Numbered from the stretch's first letter, positions 1-10,533 are shown. The stretch: DNA of 64,000 bases from Limnephilus marmoratus (GCA_917880885.1 OU862917.1:55813227-55877226), one strand, 5' to 3'. Numbers and translations: made by a program. Notes: a model not told the origin generated them from the sequence alone.

Positions 1-9
1 GTTATGTAT

Positions 10-23
10 AAAATGAAAAAAAT

Positions 24-67
<44 letters not shown>

Positions 68-82
68 ATTTTTTTCATTTTC
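10..82. repeat. (AT)n microsatellite inside a palindrome
   Basis: A pure alternating AT run of about 40 bases is flanked by inverted arms (about 10-30 and 61-81) reading GAAAAAAATCAATATA and its complement. The sequence can fold as one long hairpin. It may be a slippage-expanded palindrome; no coding content. Confidence 0.9.
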
Positions 83-1224
83 CCGAGGGTAGTCCTTTTT
101 GTAAGTCTAGTGTATTATTTAATAGAGTAATTTCGAACTGATTCCCGAATATCTCGTTATTACTTTGGATGTTGATTCTATGAATACAAAATACAAAAAT
201 ACGTTCCTAAATAATTTTTATTTTCAGTCAATATATACGGATTTACGCCGCCGTTCTTTTAATACTTGGTGGGGTGTTATGGTCAGCATTAGTTTCCTTC
301 CATGCAGTTGATTGGGGTTCGATTCATTAAAAAAAAAAACCAAAAATTATATCCCGCTGTTTTTCACGATTCTGCACAATTTTATAATAGCTGTCTGTTT
401 GAACTGTGAAACACGAACGTAAGTTTTTTTTTTGAAGGGATGCTTTTCAGTTGTTTCGCAGACATTTTGATTGTCATCAATGGCTATTTACCGCCAAGTA
501 TGTTTTTTAACAGTTAAAAGATTCCCCTTAAATACCGTTTCATCTTTTAAACAAATTGTGACCAGCAGTACAACTATCATGTTGTTAAGCTTGTCAGAGA
601 TTTACAATTTGATGAAAAGCTGATAAGCGCCTTAAATTGACGTTTGACTAAAAAAAAAAACAAAATGGCATGATGAAAATGTTACATTTGAATTTAAGCC
701 TTAGAACTACTTACTCGTCATTTGAAAATCATACAATAATAACCTAACGGGGACCGATGATAATATAATTAATAACCTACCGGACCAGTGCGCTGAGTGT
801 GCCCGCCCCAAGTGGTCCGCCCAGTCCGGCCCTGTTTCCGCTGATGGAGAGTACCTCGGGCCGCAGCGCGCACGGTGCACGTCTCCTCGGCAAGTTTAGT
901 CTACATTCTCTCAGGAATCGGGCCTGAGCTTGTACAGGATATTACATAATAGGCGAGTTCTCCTAAACCGTGAGGGATCTCTGCTAGAAAGACCACTGCG
1001 CTGAACCAAACTAATTACCACCTAATGAAATATCCTGAAAATTTAAATGAAGACCGACCCACCTACTCTTTGCGCTGGCTATTTTATATGCAAAAGTGAT
1101 ACTTTTCAAAGCACTATGACAATACATTTAAAAATAATAATATTTGCAAAAATAAGACACGTTGTAACTCTCAAATCAATATCGTTTAAATTATAACCAA
1201 AAAAATTATTTCTTCCAACAGCCT
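83..1224. other. No gene recognised
   Basis: AT-rich with A/T homopolymers. A GC-richer block at about 780-1010 stands out from its surroundings but matches nothing else in the window and has no ORF of note. It may be part of an unidentified repeat. Confidence 0.6.
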
Positions 1225-1582
1225 ATATTTGAGAGGCGGGTATGCCACCCCAAGTAGTTCGCTACGTTTGGTGACATAGCAATAGTGCCTGGATTTATGG
1301 GGTGACGTTTGTCTAGGTCTTGGTGGCGGATGCATTTGTCAAACTATTGCGTGGCGGGCCGGATCGGGAGAGACTGGATGAGTGAGACCTTTTGATCTCT
1401 CAAGCTGTACTCTCTCGACCCATCTCCTTGCACCCCAAATTCCAACCCACCCCTCACACGTTTTTCCTTCCCAGAATTTACTCTACTTCCTTTCCAAGAA
1501 AATACTCTTAATATGGCATCGCCAAAGACGGCATAAGCCTTGAGGGATTCTTTTCCCGGGACCTCCTGTATGGAGCTAAATT
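1225..1582 (+). repeat. Interspersed repeat X, copy 1 (LINE-tailed, diverged)
   Basis: Shares an ordered series of blocks with 10534-10981 and, in reverse, 34771-35063: GAGGCGGGTATG, the ACCCCAAG/CGCTACGTTTGGTGA block, GTGGCGGGCCGGATCG, CTCTCTCGACCCATC, a C-rich block, then the tail GGCATAAGCC...CCTCCTGTATGGAGCTAA. The tail resembles the 3' end of the LINE fragment at 36843-37518. This copy lacks part of the head seen in copy 2. No tRNA-type promoter boxes are visible, so it may be an internally deleted LINE rather than a classical SINE. Confidence 0.75.
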
Positions 1583-2208
1583 AAAAATATATGTGTTTGT
1601 ACATGTATCTGTATAAAAAAAAAGGAATTAATAGCGACAAGGCAAGCCAAGAGTCAACTTGATTTCATATGCAAGTCCTATGTTTAATAACACAGTTGAA
1701 ATTTAACCGTGCACCGTGACGAGTCTTTATTTTCATTCTCTATCCCTTTTTCGCAAGTCAGAATTTGAAAAGCAAAATTTACAACGGATTACATTAAAAC
1801 TGACACGAAGTATATATAATTAGGTAGATTAGTAGATAGTATTATTAGATTAGTATATCAGTAGAAAATCCTACAGATCGAAGAAGTTACGACTAACGGT
1901 AGGAATTTTTTTTTCTGGACAAATGAAAAGTAACATCTATAAATAAATTAATAAGTAAGAATTTAGAACAGATGAGCTCTAATTGCCGTGAACTGTCTTT
2001 TTTAATTTCGATTTTTTTTAACAACAAAAAACTCAAGGATTGCGATTCTCATAGTTTGGAAGATTTCGAAAAGTGCTATCGCTTTAGCAACTAACAATGT
2101 TCTATAGTCGCTACACTTGACTGCCCGTGAATTTAATTAAACAGGATTAATCCTCATGAACCACTTCGCTACATTTCCTTTGACGATACTCCAAGCACTT
2201 ATACTAAA
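1583..2208. other. No gene recognised
   Basis: AT-rich noncoding sequence. No repeat relationship to the rest of the window was seen. Confidence 0.6.
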
Positions 2209-2269
2209 TAGTGTTGAGTACCTCATACAAGAGGCACCTCAAATGTCCCATACAAACACGTAAAATGTC

Positions 2270-2600
2270 CCCCCACCTCACAATATGTATTTGTACCAAC
2301 TCTTTTTCTTTGTCCCCCCTTCATATTTGTATTACTACAAATGTGAAGGAGGGACAAAATATGAGGTGTGAGGTGGTTTGTTTTGTTGGACTACATTCAT
2401 GTCATATACGGGACAAATATGAGGTGAGGTTCGAGGTGGTTGGTGTATTGGACTACATGTCATGTCACGTTGTCACGTATGGGACAAATACGAGGTAAGG
2501 TGTGAAGTGGTTGATGTATTAAACTACATGTCATGTCACGCATAGTTTGGGACAAATGTATGAGGTTGTGAGGCGTGAAGTGTTTGTATATTCTATGACA
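2270..2600. repeat. Subterminal palindrome and GAGGTG-rich tandem repeats
   Basis: An inverted repeat (about 2274-2325 against 2326-2377) is followed by about three imperfect units of roughly 75-80 bp containing GGGACAAAT, GAGGTGAGGT and ACTACATGTCATGTCA. These lie inside the hAT-type element and are probably part of its left subterminal region. Confidence 0.75.
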
Positions 2601-2654
2601 TTTTTGTATTAGAACCGTGAGGTGGTGATGGGGTAAGCCAATTCATATATTGTG

Positions 2655-3297
2655 AATACTGCAGAAGCGTCCCAACTGCTCCGAAATTTTTATTTTTTAT
2701 TTTTTTATTCTAAATAATTGTTAAGTGAATACCGCACAAGAGTACCAACTGCTCCAAAAAATTTTTTTTTTTAAATATTTTTTTATTGTAAATTATTGTT
2801 ATGTGAATACACATTACAATAATTTATGAGCACAAGAGTCCCAACTGCTCGAATTTTTTTTTTTTTAATTTTTTTTTTTTATTGTAAATTATTGTTATGT
2901 GAATACACAAAACAATAATTTATGAGCACAAGAGTCCCAACCGCTCCAAAAAATTTTTTTTTTCGAAATTTTTTTTTAATTGTAAATTATTGTTATGTGA
3001 ATACACAAAACAATAATTTATGAGCACAAGAGTCCCAACTGCTCGAAAATTTTTTTTTTTTTAAATATTTTTTTAATGTAAATTATTGTTATGTGAATAC
3101 ACAAAACAATAATTTATGAGCACAAGAGTCCCAACTGCTTAAATTTTTTTTTAATTCTAAATATTTTTTATTGTAAATTTATGTATTGATAAGTGAATAC
3201 CGCACAACAGTACCAACTGATCCCAAAAAAAAATATTTATTTACTTATTGTTATATGTTATGTAAATACCGCACAAGAGTCCCAACAGCTCCCAAGG
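2655..3297. repeat. Minisatellite, about 85-120 bp units
   Basis: About six to seven imperfect tandem units, each with a T/A homopolymer block, then TGTAAATTATTGTTATGTGAATAC, sometimes an ACAAAACAATAATTTATGAG insert that makes a local palindrome with TTATTGTT, then CACAAGAGTCCCAACTGCTC. Units with and without the insert alternate in length. It lies inside the hAT-type element. Confidence 0.85.
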
Positions 3298-3448
3298 GAG
3301 GGAGGATGAGGCAGTGTTGAGATGAGGTGGAGGGATAAGAGGGGGGGATCAGTGGGGGGTGCAGGGAGGGGATCAGAGGTGGTGAAGGGGGGAGGGGGTA
3401 GGCCTTTTTTATATCCATTTTTCGTATTACAAAAATAACAGACACGGG

Positions 3449-3507
3449 AGGTGGGTATGGGTACCGCCACCCCGGTATTTATTAGAAAACCAACACCTCT
3501 GAACCAA
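3449..3507 (+). repeat. Repeat X head fragment
   Basis: GGAGGTGGGTATGGGTACC, CGCCACCCCGG and AACCAACACCTCTG match the head of repeat X at 10543-10600. It is a truncated copy inside the hAT-type element. The G/C-rich block just upstream (3298-3440) is not explained by it. Confidence 0.6.
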
Positions 3508-3676
3508 GAAAATCAAGCTGAAGGGAAAAAACCAGCCCCCCCCCCCCCCGTAAGCGAATATATTTTGTAACACCTCACCTCAAATGAGGTGGGACACCTC
3601 AACACCTCATTTCAATATTTGAGTACCTCATACAAACTCATCCTGATATCGTGTCCTACCCAACACTAATACTAAA

Positions 3677-4974
3677 ACGGGCGACTTCATTCTTATAATT
3701 TGGTTACGAAAGCTGGATCATTATTTAATATAACTTTTTATCTTCACTAAATAGCTTCAAAAATTTTATTTAACTGTTGAAGGTTATACGTTGTACACGT
3801 TAACGTAATATTTAATAATATTGAGAAGAAGATTATTAATTCTAAAGGAAACTTGAACCGAACAAGGTACAGAAAATAAAAAGGCAACGGTCGGATCTGA
3901 GGATTGAGCCCACGGATTTCTTCCAATCCAGGATCGGGACAATACTTTTACTGACCTGAAACCTGATTACTTTCAATAACTTCCCAATTTATGAATTACC
4001 AATCTTATCCTGAATTAAAGGCCTCTATCTTTGTTCGATTACAAAGTTCTACCCGAATATATTTGTAAGCTAGATCGTGATTCGGATTTACCCATCCGAT
4101 TTTTATTTACGAGTCTATCGAGTTAAAAAACTAAGTCTTGTTCTGTTTCATGTTTCGTTTTGTAGTACTTTTATTTCTTCTTAAAATGATAAAATAAATG
4201 GTTTTCCATTTTAGAATCGGCGCAGTATTCTGGTTGAAGAGCAGGAGGGTTTCCGGACGGCACATAATGTACAGTTTGGGAGGGTTATATACCAGAGACC
4301 GTATACAAGGACCGTTCTCCTTCAATATATGGTTCTGCCACATACCGACTACCTCCTCCCGGCCCACCCACCCCACTCCCACCCCAATACCACCCGCCCA
4401 GCCAACCAACCACCCGCACCTAGCCCGTGTGGATATATAACTACCATACAAAGACGTCAATACTTAACTCTGACAAATAATGGTTTCTGAATTCGAGACG
4501 AAGATGAGATAGGTATCTAGATAGGCATCTGGAACTTTACTTCAAAGAGACTTCTACGAAATGTTGGAAAATGGTTGAAACAAGACATGGAAGCTTTATA
4601 GTGTTGTAAGTATCTACCTACCTAAAACATACACTATATTTTTGATATTTGAGGTTTAAAACTACGATCATTTGTCGATATCGTACTCGTGAGGCTACTA
4701 TGTCCAAATAATAAGTTTCTTTTGCAATCGTTCTATTTTTTAATTTGAGCGCCGTAAGTTGATCATTCAAAAATAAGATATTACCAGCAGAAATCAAGCT
4801 TATGAAGTATTATTATGGCATTTCTATTCATTACATAATATTTCCTCCTGTTTATATGTATATTATGTTTAATTTTTTAAAACTTATCAAATTTATAAAC
4901 CAAGGTACATACATCCATTGTGTAATTTTAGTTATAGTTTGCAAATTTATTACAATAAAGAAATTATTATTGTA
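3677..4974. other. No gene recognised
   Basis: AT-rich. The pyrimidine-rich stretch at about 4350-4430 gives proline/threonine-rich spurious ORFs on both strands. No domain, splice structure or repeat was recognised. Confidence 0.6.
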
Positions 4975-5311
4975 CAGGGTGTTAAGGGTCATAGTTGCCT
5001 TATTTTAACCAGTGATTCCTGGCGACATTATTTGGTGTAAAAATGTAAACGATTGGTGTCCGGAATACTTTTTTTAAAATTTTTTTTTTTAAATCAAACA
5101 AAAAAAAAATCTCCCGGATGTCATCATTGGTCACTCAACCGAATAAAATACCATTTCCTTATCCCGCCTTCAACTGTCCAATACTTACCATTTTTTTTAA
5201 ATTTTGTAGAAAAAAAACATCAAAAATTTCACCGGAGACCAAAATTTTTACTCTAATTAATGTCAGGCATCACTGGTTAAAGTAAGTCAAGTTCGTCCCT
5301 GAACACCCTGT
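4975..5311. mobile_element. TA-flanked MITE (mariner/Tc1-like ends)
   Basis: TA dinucleotides at 4973-4974 and 5312-5313 flank ends that begin CAGGGTGTT in both orientations. The inverted similarity continues about 55 bp inward through TTTAACCAGTGAT and the CCTGxCxACATTA region. The interior is A/T-rich with no transposase. TA duplication and size (337 bp) fit a Tc1/mariner-class MITE. An inner TTAA pair (5005-5008, 5277-5280) could alternatively suggest a piggyBac-type unit, but the longer outer TIR explains more. Confidence 0.75.
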
Positions 5312-5313
5312 AT

Positions 5314-6640
5314 GGTAAGTACTCTGAACATTTTTTCTGTTTATTGCACTATGAAGCAACAAGGACTAATATGCTAACCTAACCTATCATAAGCAATTTA
5401 TATAATGTTAAAATTACGTTCAGGCGTAAACATCTTTTTGTTGTACAATAAAGATTCCCGTGAAAAGTAGCTACTTGCTCGTACAAATAGTTGATAATCC
5501 CTTTGATAACCAAAACTTATTGGCAACAGAAATGTTTTTTGAATTTTAGTTATTTTCCTTCCAACCCTTGACCTTTAACAGAGAAAGAGATTTCTATGAC
5601 AATAAAACCACAGTAGTCATCTCGCTGAGCCGCCATTATGTCGTGTGCAAAGAATTTAAGATAATTAAATTGTTAAAGTTCAAATCCTTTGTATTACCAT
5701 CTTCCCTCCTTTCCTGAAATTGCCGTTATAAGTATCAGCGAATCGATAAGTTTGCTACAGTGGTTTAGACATTAAACATTTAACAGAATTAAAGGACTTT
5801 GCAAAGCAGACAGGACCTCTCGTTTCCCATACATAGGTAGAGCATAAAGCCTTATGTAAAGCGAACCACATTGTACCATTTCAATTTAACCGTTATAGTG
5901 AAACTGAGGGGTCGTTGTTGGGGGGGGGAGGGGTGTATTGTCGGGGTGGGAGGGGAGAGGGTGGGACCAAACAGCGTTTGTGGTTTCAAACAGGGTCGAG
6001 AAATATTCTAGACGAAAGGGCTGGTTTCATAAGATATCGTTAGAAAGTTGTTATATTGAATACGAAAAGTACAAAAATATAATCAACTGGTATCTTAAAA
6101 TTGAAATATATTTCTTTGCTTGGTGTGTACGATGTTCGAATGAAAATAATGTAGTCGAAAATGTCTTTGTCAGTGGTGACTAAGGATACGTTACAAAAAA
6201 GTGTCATAGATAGAAACGGTTGGAAAAACAAAAGTTTTCCAGGTTATTGAATTGTGTGACTAAGGGACCGCAATTAAAAGAGTCGGCCTCCAACGCTCTT
6301 GACGATACGACTGACGTTGATGGTATCGATTTATATTGATGATGATGAATATACTGATGAATATGATGACGATGATGGTGATATGATGTCAAACAAAAGC
6401 CCAATATATAAAAGCGTCTACAAAAGTTGCGATGTGATAATTTCTGGATTCCGAATAAGAAACAACGAAGATGGACAACGATTGACTAAAGAATTTGCAT
6501 TTTCCTCTTTTGGCTGTATCGATGGTGCTTATGGCGCAGTGTTTTTTTTACTTTGTTTTAATGAGCTGTTTAAAAATATAATGAACCACATAGTTTACCA
6601 GGGTAAAATTTGGTAGAGCTAGGCATCCACAATAGACTTT
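5314..6640. other. No gene recognised; short GAT-rich tract
   Basis: Noncoding. A GAT/GATGAC-rich stretch at about 6335-6385 encodes a run of acidic residues in an open frame at 6299-6616. That ORF has no recognisable domain and is adjacent to a PLE-like remnant, so it is not called as a gene. Confidence 0.5.
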
Positions 6641-6654
6641 CAACTATCTACCGG

Positions 6655-6699
6655 ATCTGCCCTGATGATGGACACTGCAACGCTGTCCGAAACGTTGGC
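6655..6699 (+). ncRNA. Hammerhead ribozyme-like motif, PLE-type
   Basis: CTGATGA at 6662-6668 is followed by a stem (GGACA with TGTCC) and GAAAC at 6689-6693. GTT lies just before GGC, which can pair with the GCC that precedes CTGATGA (a short helix I). This order (helix I, CUGANGA, helix II, GAAA, short helix III, NUH) is the minimal type I hammerhead known from Penelope-like retroelements and retrozymes. No PLE ORF was found nearby. Activity is inferred only from the core. Confidence 0.65.
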
Positions 6700-6999
6700 T
6701 AAAGAAGGAGGTAGCGCAACACGGCATAACATCCCAAAAACAAATAACGAAAAGTTTCAAATATCTGCCAACAACTTATTTTAAGATATTTTGGAAACGT
6801 TGCTCACCAAACTGAGGATTCCAACTTGGAGAAACTCACAGTCACTGGCAAAGTAGAAGGCAAGAGAAACAGAGGAAGGTTACCAATGCGCTAAAGTGAC
6901 CAAGATGCAGAACCACACCCGTAGAGGAGCCTTGTCCTTGTGCAAAGAGGAACCGACTTAAAAATAATTTATGTTTTCAACTTTGTGAGTAAAACCTCA

Positions 7000-7425
7000 A
7001 TTTGTAATATTTAATCAATCGAAAAAACGATCCTGATTTTTCTGGAAACAGAAAAATCAGGAAAAGATATGGGCCCATCTGGGACTCGAATCTACGACCT
7101 TCAGCTTTCCGGGCCGCGACTCTACCAACTGAGCTTATGTGTCACTGTCCGATTCGGTAATTTTTAACTGTTTCATACTTCGACTAAGAACTACCAACAT
7201 TATCTTCATTTTTCTTAACGCATATTTTTATTGACTGCAATCTTTATGTATGATTGCGAGATTCAAACCCGAACTAAATACTATCTAGATGGTGTCTGGA
7301 AAATTTTAATCCATTTTATTTTTAATATGTGATATCTATTGACTTTTCTGCAAGTCTAGGTTGAATATTTTATTTTTATTTTCATCTTTGTGAGTAAAAC
7401 CACAAATTGTAATACTTAATTAATT
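7000..7425 (-). mobile_element. tRNA-derived SINE family A, copy 1 (minus)
   Basis: Read on the minus strand, 7146-7071 is tRNA-like: an A box (TAAGCTCAGTTGGTAGA) and a B box (ATTCGAGTCCC), closed by complementary ends near GGGCCC. The unrelated part of the repeat (7150-7420) is shared with the unit at 9556-10195, including TTCGACTAAGAACTACCAAC and ATTTTATTTTTAATATG. It is half of a palindrome with copy 2. It is not a functional tRNA gene: acceptor pairing is imperfect and the unit is repeated. Confidence 0.8.
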
Positions 7426-7615
7426 GGTAGTTCTTAGTCGAAGTACGATACAGTTAAAAATGACCGAATCGGGTAGGGACACATTAGCTCAGTTGGTAGA
7501 GTTGCGGCCTGGAAAGATGAAAGTCTCGGGCTCGAGCCCCAGATGTGCCCATATATTTTTCTGATTTTTCCGTTTCCAGATTTTTTATTGAGTTTCGCTA
7601 ATATTGCCTTTAATT
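7426..7615 (+). mobile_element. tRNA-derived SINE family A, copy 2 (plus)
   Basis: Plus-strand tRNA-like region 7476-7550 with A box TTAGCTCAGTTGGTAGA and B box GGCTCGAGCCC. The flanks (TTGGTAGTTCTTAGTCGAAG before, TTTTTCTGATTTTTCC after) are the exact complement of the flanks of copy 1, so the two form inverted arms of about 150 bp around 7200-7428. Confidence 0.8.
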
Positions 7616-8264
7616 AAATAATGATTTCATTCTCAGTAGAGTATCGAGCTCATGTTTGATTTTAATTCTGTATGATGCATTTTCTAGCGGACAGTCACAA
7701 ACAAAATATTCAGTATGATATATTATGTTATGTTATTTTACAGAATTTGGGTTGTGTTTTACAAACCCAGCCATGATTAGAGCCCACGCCCGCCCTCTCA
7801 GAATATACGAGGACCCAAGTCCAATATTCTAACATCCGAGATGTTCATTTAGTTAAGGATATAATTAAGTAAATTGTAAATTCTGAGGATATGGCCTAAG
7901 TCGCTGAATTCGCGATAGAGAAGAGGATTTAGCAGAACTACTAAAAGTGAAAGTTTTTTGATACAAACAGAGTGAAACATGGAAACGAAATATTAGGGAA
8001 ACAATTAATTGACCAATATTTGAGTTGGAAATAGTGTGCAAAGAGTGGTATGGTTTTCTAAACTACCATACACATTTATTTTATTTATTAAATATGCAGA
8101 ATACAAAAAGTTTGCTTATGATTGCTGAAAGAACCACAAGAAAAATACAAATAATTTAGTATTGGTATTGCGTCACCTCGGCTGGACATCTGACATACCT
8201 TTGGTATTTCTATAACCAAATTATCTTTCAGTCAGCTTTATTACTGGAGAGATTTATCTTTGTC
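7616..8264. other. No gene recognised
   Basis: AT-rich noncoding. No ORF of interest and no repeat relationship seen. Confidence 0.6.
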
Positions 8265-8470
8265 TTACTAACCTATTTTTTTGCATTTTGTTTTTCCTGT
8301 TCAGCACTTGCATAGTGCTTACTAACACCGTATGCAAGAACACTGGAGGTCTGGATTCCTTCAACATAAATAAATATAGCTCCGTTTAACAAAAAAAAAT
8401 AGAATCTTACTTGGGCCTTGAAGGAGTAACCATCTGTTACTTATACCAGGGCGGGAAAGTGGTGGATAAC
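8265..8470 (-). repeat. Interspersed repeat Y, copy 1
   Basis: The reverse complement aligns with 35998-36185: GGTATAAGTAAC, ATGGTTACTCCTTCA, a T-run, then GCATACGGTGTTA and AGTATGCAAGTGCT (one base differs between copies) and GGTTAGTAA. Both copies are about 200 bp and noncoding. The superfamily is unknown. Confidence 0.75.
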
Positions 8471-8705
8471 CTCCAATGTATTACTGGAGATACTTGAGTG
8501 ACATCACTTTAAACCTTTGGCAATTGCGATTTTGTTTGTTTCTGCCAGATGATCATTTTTTCATGGTGCTGTATACGATAGTTCGTCACTTAAGTTGTAT
8601 ATTCGACTACCATAATACGGGCATTTGCCTAGCTTGGTAGTCGAAAAACCATGTAAAACAAACCTGTAACAAACCAAATTAATAAAGAAAATAATATATA
8701 TATAT

Positions 8706-9123
8706 ATTGTTCTAACTTCGCCTAACCATGTTCTGAGGTGTCAAAGTTTGCAAAGGCGAATTCTCACAATCTATTTAACAATTTATGATTTTGAGGTTAA
8801 ATCTTGAGTCGAGCTTTTTAATGTAACATATTTTAAATGAAAATATTTAATTAGAACGTGGCGCTTTATTGGAATGAAATTAGAAAAACGGAGATAGAAC
8901 CTTATGCAATGAATTAGCTGGTTTCGTATTGTTCAATCTGTACGGTATGTTCTAAAAAGTAAGTACGTCCCATTTAAATATTTTCCTTTAAAATATGTTA
9001 AACCAAAATACTGTACAAAAGATTCAACCTCAAAATCAGAAAACGGTAAATAGATTAAGAGAAATCGTCTTTGCAAACTTTGACACCTCATAACTGGGAC
9101 CAAGGTAACGTGAAGTTAGAACA
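8706..9123. mobile_element. Foldback MITE with about 190-bp inverted arms
   Basis: The left arm (from TGTTCTAACTTCGCCTAACC) and the right arm (complement from AGTGTTCTAACTTCACG) share ordered blocks: GAGGTGTCAAAGTTTGCAAA, AATCTATTTA, GATTTTGAGGTT, TTTAACATATTTTAAA. About 40 bp separates the arms. The target duplication is unclear because the left flank is an AT repeat, so the superfamily cannot be assigned. Confidence 0.7.
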
Positions 9124-9334
9124 CTGTCTAACCAAAGTGACGATTTTTTGGCAATATTTTTTTTTGTTTTAGCGGTTCTTTGTTGTAAAATCAGGCTACT
9201 AAAATATATCCCCTTTGAAATAATGAAAATGATTTTCTGGGGGATTTTTTTTTTTTGGTATATTTAATTTTTTTCATGAGATGATTAATCTAATTTTCTG
9301 TAATATCATCCGTATTTTCTAATATTATGAAATT

Positions 9335-9490
9335 TTATGCAGGTAACTCAAAGCGCTGATACAAAGTTCTACCTTTGGCTCACTACTTGATTGAATGACC
9401 TCTGCTTTATTTTATGCCGGTAAATCAAAGCGCTGATACAAAGTTCTATGTTTGACTCACTACTTGGTTGAATGACCTTTCCTTTATTTA
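9335..9490. repeat. Two-copy tandem repeat, about 76 bp
   Basis: Two adjacent copies share CAAAGCGCTGATACAAAGTT, a CTCACTACTTG block and GAATGACCT with a few substitutions. Noncoding. Confidence 0.85.
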
Positions 9491-9889
9491 ATAAAACAAA
9501 AATAAAATAATTAACTAATTAGTTGACTAATAACAAACGCAAGTAAAAACCTTCGTCATTTTTTAAAATTAAATGAAGACAATATTAGCGAAACTCAATC
9601 GAAAATCTGAAGACAGAAAAATCATAAAAAGATATTGACACCTCTGGAACTGTAACCCAGGACCTTCTGCTTTCATGGCAACAACTCTACCAACTGAGCT
9701 AAGGTGCCTATATCAAATTCGGTCACTTTTAACTCTATTATACTTCGACTAAGAACTACCAACATTATCTTCATTTTCTTAACGCACATATTTTTGGCGG
9801 CTATCTTTATATGTAATTGCAAGATTCAAACCCAAACTAAATGCTATCTAGATAGTGTCTGGATAAATTTTTAACCATTTTATTTTTAA

Positions 9890-10101
9890 ATAAATAAAAC
9901 GAAAACACTTTGTTTAACACCATCATCAGGACTGAATATAAAAAATACTAGTATTTTTATATGCAGTCCTGATGATGGTACGGAGGTACCGAAACCGGTA
10001 GACGGAAAAAAAAATAACAATAAAGTGACGTAAAACAAAGTGTTTTCTTTTTATTTATTTAAAATGTCAAGTCACAATGTGTTTGCTTCTTTTGAAAAAT
10101 T
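9890..10101 (+). mobile_element. Short PLE-like insertion with 14-bp TSD
   Basis: It is flanked by CATTTTATTTTTAA at 9876-9889 and 10102-10115, a perfect 14-bp direct repeat. The insert is partly palindromic: a 5' segment is an inverted, internally deleted copy of the 3' segment (AACACTTTGTTT against AAACAAAGTGTT, ACCATCATCAGGACT against its complement). The 3' segment contains a hammerhead core. Inverted partial copies are common among Penelope-like insertions. No coding capacity. Confidence 0.75.
9963..10005 (+). ncRNA. Hammerhead ribozyme-like motif, PLE-type
   Basis: CTGATGA at 9969-9975, a helix II of GGTAC/GTACC around a GGAG loop, then GAAAC at 9991-9995, a CC/GG helix III and a GTA triplet. 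GAC after the triplet can pair with GTC before CTGATGA (helix I). All conserved core positions are present, so this is the cleanest stem II in the window. Confidence 0.75.
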
Positions 10102-10189
10102 CATTTTATTTTTAATATGCGACATCTATTCAAGTCTAGGAGGAATGTTTATTTTTAACTTTATGAGTTAAACCTCAAATTGTAATATT

Positions 10190-10412
10190 TAATTAAATGA
10201 AAACAATATTAGAAACTTAATCGAAAATCTGAAGACAGAAAAATCAGAAAAGTTATTGACACCTCTGGGACTGAAACCCAGGACCTTTTGCTTTCATGGC
10301 AATAACTCTACCAACTGAGCTATGGAACTTATAAATCCAATTCGGTCACTTTTAACTGTATCATACTTCGACTAAGAACTACCAACATTATCTTCATTTT
10401 ATTAATGCACAT
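10190..10412 (-). mobile_element. tRNA-derived SINE family A, copy 4
   Basis: The minus-strand tRNA-like region 10329-10259 contains the A box in AGCTCAGTTGGTAGAGTTA, with ordered identity to copy 3 (GAAAATCTGAAGACAGAAAA, TTCGGTCACTTTTAACT, CTTCGACTAAGAACTACCAA). It stands in tandem behind copy 3. Confidence 0.8.
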
Positions 10413-10533
10413 ATTATCAACCTAATTGGGTTTAAATACTGATAACACTTGTGCTGTCTGTAATTACATAAACAGCTGTGGCCACCACCTAAACATATTT
10501 AAAAAAATTTTCATTGATACCTAACAATGATTC

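Larger units (their letters stand above)
2209..3668. mobile_element. hAT-type nonautonomous element with 8-bp TSD
   Basis: Perfect direct repeats ATACTAAA flank it at 2201-2208 and 3669-3676. The ends are inverted: the left begins TAGTGTTGAGTA and the right end in complement reads TAGTGTTGGGTA. An 8-bp TSD with short TIRs beginning TAG/CAG is typical of the hAT superfamily. Subterminal regions are crowded with GAGGTG/CACCTC motifs (about 2230-2590 and 3570-3640), as expected of transposase-binding subterminal repeats. There is no transposase ORF, so mobility would depend on a partner. The interior is dominated by a minisatellite and a G-rich block. Confidence 0.85.
9556..10195 (-). mobile_element. 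tRNA-derived SINE family A, copy 3, interrupted
   Basis: The minus-strand tRNA-like part lies at 9709-9637 (A box in AGCTCAGTTGGTAGAGTTG; B-box equivalent degraded). The body continues to 9889 and resumes at 10102, matching 7000-7420 throughout. The gap is the 212-bp PLE-like insertion at 9890-10101. Immediately downstream lies copy 4, making a tandem pair. Confidence 0.8.

Noticed and set aside
3251..3470. Proline-rich ORFs on the minus strand
   Set aside because: Product of a G-rich low-complexity tract inside the hAT-type element.
4131..4460. ORFs on both strands over a pyrimidine-rich tract
   Set aside because: Low-complexity translation with no domain; both strands open for the same compositional reason.
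5005..5280. TTAA-flanked piggyBac-type MITE
   Set aside because: TTAA does flank inner inverted ends, but the inverted similarity extends outward to TA-flanked CAGGGTGTT ends, which better define the element.
6299..6616. Acidic ORF of 105 codons
   Set aside because: The acidic run comes from a GAT-rich tract and the rest shows no domain or repeat in the window.
7476..7550. tRNA gene on the plus strand
   Set aside because: A and B boxes are good, but acceptor and T-stem pairing are imperfect and the unit recurs with shared flanks at three other places, so it is a tRNA-derived SINE.
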